Shown here: positions 58,391 to 64,000 of the stretch, piece by piece | Layout of the letters: every line of letters begins with the position of its first letter | Position numbering within the stretch: position 1 is the stretch's first letter | Source of the DNA: Dipteris shenzhenensis | Lineage: Eukaryota; Polypodiophyta; Polypodiopsida; Gleicheniales | Length of the DNA: 64,000 bases | Reading direction: 5' to 3' (one strand) | NCBI GenBank assembly: GCA_047967505.1 | Contig: CM106541.1 | The notes under the pieces: generated by a model | Database searches by the model: none | Told to the model about the DNA's origin: nothing | What the model saw: the letters and a program-made list of their open reading frames with translations, nothing else | Made by a program: the position numbers and the translations under genes

Positions 58391-58419
58391 CGTCAAAAAA
58401 GCGCCTGTGCCTTGTAGTG
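58391..58419 (-). repeat. Right terminal inverted repeat of CACTA element 2
   Basis: 29 bp ending ...GCCTTGTAGTG, followed by target duplication TTG. Confidence 0.93.
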
Positions 58420-58422
58420 TTG

Positions 58423-59391
58423 TTTTCTCTTCCAAAGTGCTCAAAAGTGTTGTCTATTCGGCTGCTCATTGCACATACATGGTTTATCTATTTCCCAAGT
58501 CACAAATGAAGCTCTTCCTTCCCTCCTAGGCGATCTTTATAGGACTTGGATCATTGATGAAGTCTAATCAAGGAGGTAGTATTCTCCCAAGTCAGCACCA
58601 GTAGAAGGAGTAGGTGTTTTTCATGACAGTTTTACCCCATGTCAGTATTTTGCTCATAACTTTTTGCTCAATGGTCCAATTTGGACGAAACTTATATCAA
58701 CACGAAGCTCTCTTTAGGAGCATCATCCTTTGTCTTCAGTCATTGTATTAGATGTCAAACCAAAAATCTATGACTCTTTGTGTGTGACTATTTCTTTTTC
58801 AGATAGTTTTTACCCACGTCAGGTAAACTACCCATATCTTTCAGACCGCTTCTCTGTTTCTTATGAAACTTATACAGAGCAAAGCCATTTCAAGGTGCAT
58901 CTCAATATATGATTGAATATTTTATATCATGTATCTGCTAAAAGTTATGGGTCTCTGTGTCTTATGATAGTTTGGAGAGTGTTTTGAGCTAAGTGTAAAG
59001 GTGTGTATGAAGGAGGTGCAATGTTTCCTTGGAACCTACCCATCCGACCCAATCAGCCCCTTTAAACTCCTCGATATATATTAGTTCATGTCATGTTGAT
59101 CCGCAAGATCTTCTTTCAATAACATATCGCTCTTCTCTTTGGCACAAACTGGCTTGTTGAGATTATGGCCTCTACTGATCCTTTCCTTCTTCCTATGCTT
59201 TAGTATAACATCACTTGGGATGTTACCATCTTCATTCATATATAAGGGAGGATAGTATGGTGTTGTCTCTTGGTATAAAAGCTTCTTTTTAATGTTCCCT
59301 TCCCAATGATGAATATCTCTATCACTTAGTTCGAATTGAAAGCAGTAGGAAGTGAAGAGGTGTGTGAAGTTTATTACCAACTTCATGTCAC
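58423..59391. other. Unassigned sequence between CACTA 2 and the inverted satellite
   Basis: No supported gene. A minus-strand frame (59,428-59,081) starts inside satellite sequence and includes a basic segment KHRKKERISRGHNLNKP. It could be a transposase fragment but no family is recognised. Confidence 0.45.
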
Positions 59392-62300
59392 AATGCCCAT
59401 CCAATAAGTACTTGTTCAGATAAAACACCTATGAACGTGTTTTTCTAAGGATGTCGATCACATTGAGGCAAAAACAATGTTTACTACTTGATTGACAATG
59501 TAAAGCCTATCCGATGTGCACAATACTTTGCACATGCCTCAACCTACGTGATATTACCTACTTGCAAAGTGGAGCATCCATACGATAAGTACTTGTTGGA
59601 ATAACACACTTAGGACCATGTTTTTATATGGTTGTGCATGACAGTAAGGAAAAATTGATGTTTGATTCTTGATCGACCATTCAAAGCATATGCGATGGGC
59701 ATAATACTTTGCATGCACATCAACCTAGATGGTATGCACTTGCATGCAATTTTTCATGGCCATACGATAAGTTATTATTCGAATAACACACTTAGGACTA
59801 TGTTTTTTTATAGTGGTGGATAACACTAGGGGAAAAACGGTGTATAATGTGTGCTCGACCATGCAAATCATATTCGATCGTCACAATACTTTGCATGCAT
59901 CTCAACCTAGGTGGTATTTACATGCTTAAAAAGTGGCATGCCTATCGGATAAGTAGTTATTGGAATAACACACCTACGACCATGTTTTTTTATGGTTGTA
60001 TATGACACTAAGGCAAAAAAATGATGTTTGATTCTTGATCGACCATATAGAGGATAACTGATGGGTACAATGCTTTGCACGTGTCTCAACCTAGATGGTA
60101 TTGAATTGGGTGAAAACTAGCTCACCCATCTGATAAGTACTTGTTTGGAAAACATACCTAGGTGTGTGTGTTTTGACAAATGTGCATCATAGTGAGACAA
60201 AAACACTGTTTAATGCGAGAATCGACCATGCAAAGAATATGAAATGGACACAATACTTTGCACGTCCCTCAACCTAAGTGGTATTTACTTGCATGCAAAG
60301 TGGCGCACCCATCCCATAAGTACTTGTTCAGATAACACACCTAGGAGTGCAGCTTTTGACGGTTGTGTATAACACTAGGGGGAAAACTACATATAATGCA
60401 TGGTCGAGCATGCAAAGCATATCCGATGGGCACAATAATTTGCATGTACCTTAACTTAGGGGGTATTGAGTTTCATGCAATGTGACGCACCAATCCGATA
60501 AGTACTTATTGGAATAACATACCTAGGATAGTGTTTTTTGATGCTTGTGCATGACACTAAGGCAAAAGTGTAGTTTAATGCTTACTCAACCATGCATATC
60601 ATATGCGATGGCCTTAATACCTGGAAAAAGTCTTTATTTAGGTGATATTGATGTGCATGCAAAGTGGCATGCCCATCCCATATGTAGGTGCTCGGATAAT
60701 ATACCCAGGAGCGCTTTTATTGACGGTTGTGAATAACACTAGGAGGTAAACATTGTATAATGCACAATTGAGCATGCAAATCATATCCAATGGACACAAT
60801 AATTTGCATGTGGTTCAACCTATATGGCATTGACTTGCATGCAAGGTGGTGTGCCCATCTGATAAGTACTTGTTTGGATAACACACCTAGGAATGTGTTT
60901 TTTGATGGATGTGCATCACATTGAGGCATAAATGGTGTTTAATGCTTGATTGACAATACAAAGCCTATTCGATGGGAAAAATACTTTGCATGCACCTAAA
61001 AATAGGTGTTATTTACATGCTTTCAAAGTGGAGTGCCCATCCGATAAGTACATGTTGGAATAACACACCTAGGACCATGTTTTTATATAGTTGTGCATGA
61101 CACTAAGACAAAACCGATGTTTAATTCTTGATCGACCATTCAAAGCATATGCGATGCACACAATACTTTGTATGAACCTCAACCTAGATGGTATGGACTT
61201 GGGTGCAAAGTTGCATGCCTATACGATAAGTTCTTGTTTGAATAACACACCTAGGACTATGTTTTTTTATGGTGGTGCTGCATAACACTAGGGGAAAAAC
61301 GGTGTATAATATGTGATTGCCCATGCAAATCATATTCAATGGACACAATATTTTGCACGTGTCTCCATCTAGGTGGTATTTACATGCTTAAAAGGTGGTA
61401 CACCCATGGGATAAGCACTTATTGGAATAATACACCTAGGACCATGTTTTTATATGGTTGTACATGACATTGAGGCAAAAACTATGTTTAATGCTTGATT
61501 GACAATGCAAATGCTTCTTAACAAAAGCAACATGAAAAAATCATGCTTGCTGATGGTCAAAATATTTTGCATGCACCTCAACCTAGGTGGTATTTACATG
61601 CTTGAAAACTAGAGTGTCCATCTGATAAGTACATGTTGGAATAGCACACCTAGGACCATGTTTTTATATAGTTATGCATGACACTAAGGCAAAACCATTC
61701 ACAACATATGCGATGGGAACAATACTTTGCACACACCTCAACCTAGATAGTATGGACTTGCATGCAAAGTTGCACACCCATACGATAAATTCTTCAAATA
61801 ACACACCTAGGACTATGTTTTTTTATGATGGTGCATAACACTAGGGGGAAAACGGTGTATAATGTGTGATCAACCATGCAAATCATATCCGATGGACACA
61901 GTACTTTGTATGCATCTCAACCTAGGTGGCATTTACATGGTTGCAAAGTGGCGCACCCATCGGATAAGTACTTATTAGAATAGCACACCTACAACCATGT
62001 TTTTATATGGTTGTGCATGACACTAAGGCAAAATCGATGTTTAATCCTTGACTGACCATACAAAGCATATCCGATGGACACAATATTTTGCATGCATCTC
62101 AAGCTAGATTGTATTGAATCGAATGCGAATTGGCACACCCATCCGAAAAGTACTTGTTCAGATAACACACCTAGGAGCGTGTTTTTGACAGACGTGCATC
62201 ACAATGAGACAAAAACGTTGTTTAGTGCAAGAATTAACCATACAAAGCATATCAAATGAGCACAATACTTTGTACATGCCTCAACCTAGGTGGTAGTTAC

Positions 62301-62520
62301 TTGCATGCAAATTAGTGCACCCATCCCATAAGTGCTTGTTTAGATAACACACTTGGGAGCACGTTTTTTGATGGTTGTGCATAACACTAGGGGAAAAACT
62401 ATATATAATGTGCGATCGAGCATGCGAAGCATATCCGATGGGCACAATACTTTGCACACACCTCAACCTAGGTGGTATTGAGTTGAATGCAATGTGGCGT
62501 GCCAATCCAATAAGTACTTG
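59392..62520 (-). repeat. Inverted, diverged array of the 182-bp satellite (about 17 monomers)
   Basis: Reading the minus strand gives the same monomer as at 9.8-18.1 kb. On the plus strand the anchors appear as 'gatcgaccatgcaaa', 'cacaatactttgca', 'cctcaacctaggtggtatt' and 'ataagtacttgtt(c/g)'. Monomer anchors occur about every 180 bp (near 59,490, 59,671, 59,849, 60,037, 60,222 and so on to 62,416). Divergence among monomers is clearly higher than in the first array, and one monomer near 61,505-61,700 is disrupted. The array ends abruptly at about 62,520. Confidence 0.93.
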
Positions 62521-63240
62521 GGGAAGTAGCAAGCTAAGGGTGTCCACTTTTTGTTCACTCCCCAATCCTTAGGAGGTGGAAAAAGAAGCTTTTTAGCACA
62601 CAAAAATGCAAATCTCACCTACTTCCCTATGGATCTAGTCTTTTAAGACTTCAAACACAACATCACACATACTATTGTGCACACAATGGTATAGTCTAAT
62701 TGAAAATTCGATGCACATACAAAAAATTTCTTTGTGTTACACGGCATGGTTCCAGGGCGGTCAAACCTTTGTCACAAAGAGAGAGTGTCATATTAAATTC
62801 TAAATTTCTCACTCATTTTAGATTAAATGTTATTGAAACTTTGTAGGTGGTCTCTTTACATTATGTAGAGCTTAACTTGATTTATTGGTAATTATTTGAA
62901 TGACTTATCTAATTATAAATAATTATTTATAATAAATAAAGTCATAAAATACATGCATTTGAGTAGCACACCACATTTTTTTAGTATTTTGAATAATTAA
63001 GCAAATCCAATTCAGTGGAAGGTCAGTAGGCACATAGGGGTGTGTGGTTCAATCATCAAATCCCAAATCCAACGGTTATATTTAGGAAGATTGAAGTTTA
63101 ATTTTTACTTTTACTCCTTAGAGGATCAACAAAGAATATTAAAAATAAATCTAGGAATTCTCAAATATGACCAAACAGAAAATGTACAATATGGCCTCCA
63201 AGAGTGAAATCTGCTTTTTGTGGGGGAAAAAGGGCCACCC
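62521..63240. other. AT-rich unique sequence, no gene seen
   Basis: Non-coding, moderately AT-rich. Nothing recognisable. Confidence 0.55.
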
Positions 63241-63280
63241 AAGCCTAATACCAAGACAAGGTAGGCTTGGTATTAGGCTT
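63241..63280. repeat. Perfect 15-bp inverted repeat with 10-nt loop
   Basis: AAGCCTAATACCAAG (63,241-63,255) and its exact complement (63,266-63,280) flank a 10-base spacer. A direct partial copy, 'ctaaggtaggct', follows. Possibly the trace of a small foldback insertion. Confidence 0.85.
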
Positions 63281-63299
63281 GCTAAGGTAGGCTAGGAGC

Positions 63300-63700
63300 A
63301 TCATCGACCCTAGTGGCAAGCCTTTGGAGTGTGCATGTTGCCCATGTGGAAGGCTGAGTCATCTATTTTGGCCTTACAACCATGCCACATTGTTAGACTG
63401 CATGGTGCCATGTCCTCAAGGAGATGTGACATCACTCCTTGCCATGTCACCTTAGATTGACACACATGTTGCCACATAGCCACATGTGCCACCTCATCAT
63501 TCCACATCATAAGAACTCTTGGAGCCATGTCATCACACCTTGCCACCTTGGCATACCTCGTCAACATTGCCACATCACATTTCCATGTCATGGAAGAGAC
63601 TCATATTTTCCACACCATATTGCCACATCATCACCATGCATGATGCCACATCAGCCACATGTATACACATCATGATGATGGCGAGCCACATCATCAACAT
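63300..63700. repeat. Degenerate CCACATC/CATG-rich repeat stretch
   Basis: Many loosely repeated phrases such as 'ttgccacatcatcaccatg', 'gccacatcagccacatg' and 'gccatgtcatcacacc' at about 20-30-bp spacing. His- or Met-rich frames here are artefacts. Confidence 0.65.
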
Positions 63701-63731
63701 GCATGGTAAGTTATACATGCATGTGATTTGA

Positions 63732-63956
63732 GTGCATGAGGCATAGAATACCACGATCAAGGTTTATGACCACGATGTGCATGAGGCATAGAATACCACG
63801 ATCGAGGTTTATGACCACGACGTGCATGAGGCATAGAATACCTTGATGGAGGTTTATGACCATGATGTGCATGAGGCATAGAATACCTCGATTGAGGTTT
63901 ATGACCACAGTGTGCATGAGGCATAGAATACCTCAATCGAGGTTTATGACCACGAT
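63732..63956. repeat. 45-bp minisatellite, five copies
   Basis: Units begin at 63,732, 63,777, 63,822, 63,867 and 63,912, each 'gtgcatgaggcatagaatac' plus 25 more bases ending 'tatgaccacgat'. Because 45 is a multiple of 3, frames stay open on the minus strand as a 15-residue repeat in two frames. This is an expected by-product, not evidence of coding. Confidence 0.95.
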
Positions 63957-64000
63957 CAAGGTATTTGGAGGTATTTGGAAATGGCAAAATAATCAAATGA

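Larger units (their letters stand above)
54620..58419. mobile_element. Complete non-autonomous CACTA element (3,800 bp)
   Basis: The termini are inverted: left CACTACAAGGCATAGGCCC at 54,620 and right (reverse complement) CACTACAAGGCACAGGCGC ending at 58,419. They match at 26 of 29 positions. The 3-bp target duplication TTG flanks both sides (54,617-54,619 and 58,420-58,422). Both ends hold clusters of a palindromic subterminal motif around GTCGCTATATAGCGAC. Internally there are decayed minus-strand ORFs, a central motif cluster, a leader-like plus-strand segment and a polypyrimidine/palindrome array. No tnp2 core is present, so movement would need a transposase supplied in trans. Confidence 0.93.

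Noticed and set aside
59081-59428. 115-codon minus-strand frame as a Mutator-like transposase C-terminus
   Set aside because: It starts inside satellite sequence and has only a basic patch. No zinc-finger or SWIM motif is visible.
63757-63996. Minus-strand His/Arg-rich repeat protein
   Set aside because: It is the translated 45-bp minisatellite. The period is a multiple of three, so open frames are expected without selection.

Overview
This window looks like nuclear heterochromatin from a land plant. It carries Ty1/copia elements primed by initiator tRNA-Met, CACTA (En/Spm) DNA transposons with plant-type tnp2 and DUF4216 domains, GT-AG introns, and a higher-order satellite. Transposon layers are stacked so deeply that a large, repeat-rich genome is likely. 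I cannot name the species. I found no convincing intact host gene, tRNA or rRNA. Almost all coding sequence is transposon-derived and broken. The one clearly intact protein is the gag of a young gag-only LTR element.

Layout. 1-4.9 kb is AT-rich non-coding DNA with microsatellites. 4.9-9.75 kb is the left part of a CACTA element: subterminal repeats, a leftward second gene (5.58-7.55 kb), a central repeat cluster, and a rightward tnp2 transposase gene (7.87 kb on). The tnp2 gene is cut inside an exon by a satellite of about 182 bp (9.75-18.1 kb, about 46 monomers, higher-order organisation). 18.1-25.2 kb holds a promoter-like segment, a 1.5-kb G-rich array punctuated by near-perfect GC palindromes, an unrecognised multi-ORF gene, and two and a bit tandem copies of a Ulp1/C48-protease-like exon set. 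25.2-27.3 kb has duplicated CACTA subterminal repeats and the C-terminal exons of another tnp2 gene on the minus strand.

27.35-52.67 kb is a head-to-tail array of one copia family, LTR-internal-LTR-internal-LTR-internal-LTR, in which neighbouring copies share LTRs. Three other LTR elements are nested in it: a gag-only element (29,265-31,909), a copia with 151-bp LTRs inside the second LTR (32,831-38,535), and a minus-strand copia inside the third LTR (43,521-47,195). 52.67-54.6 kb carries an eroded coiled-coil plus RING-finger pseudogene. 54,620-58,419 is a complete non-autonomous CACTA element with terminal inverted repeats, a TTG target duplication, palindromic subterminal repeats and an internal polypyrimidine/palindrome array. 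59.4-62.5 kb is a diverged array of the same 182-bp satellite in inverted orientation. The window ends with a hairpin, a CCACATC-rich stretch and a 45-bp minisatellite.

Three features recur. Both CACTA families combine divergent genes around a central cluster of their own subterminal motif with a strand-asymmetric array interrupted by palindromes. Most premature stops in the copia copies are TAG where a sister copy has CAG, or TGA where a sister has CGA, as expected from decay of methylated CHG and CG sites. The 182-bp satellite meets transposon sequence at a readable junction inside a tnp2 exon.
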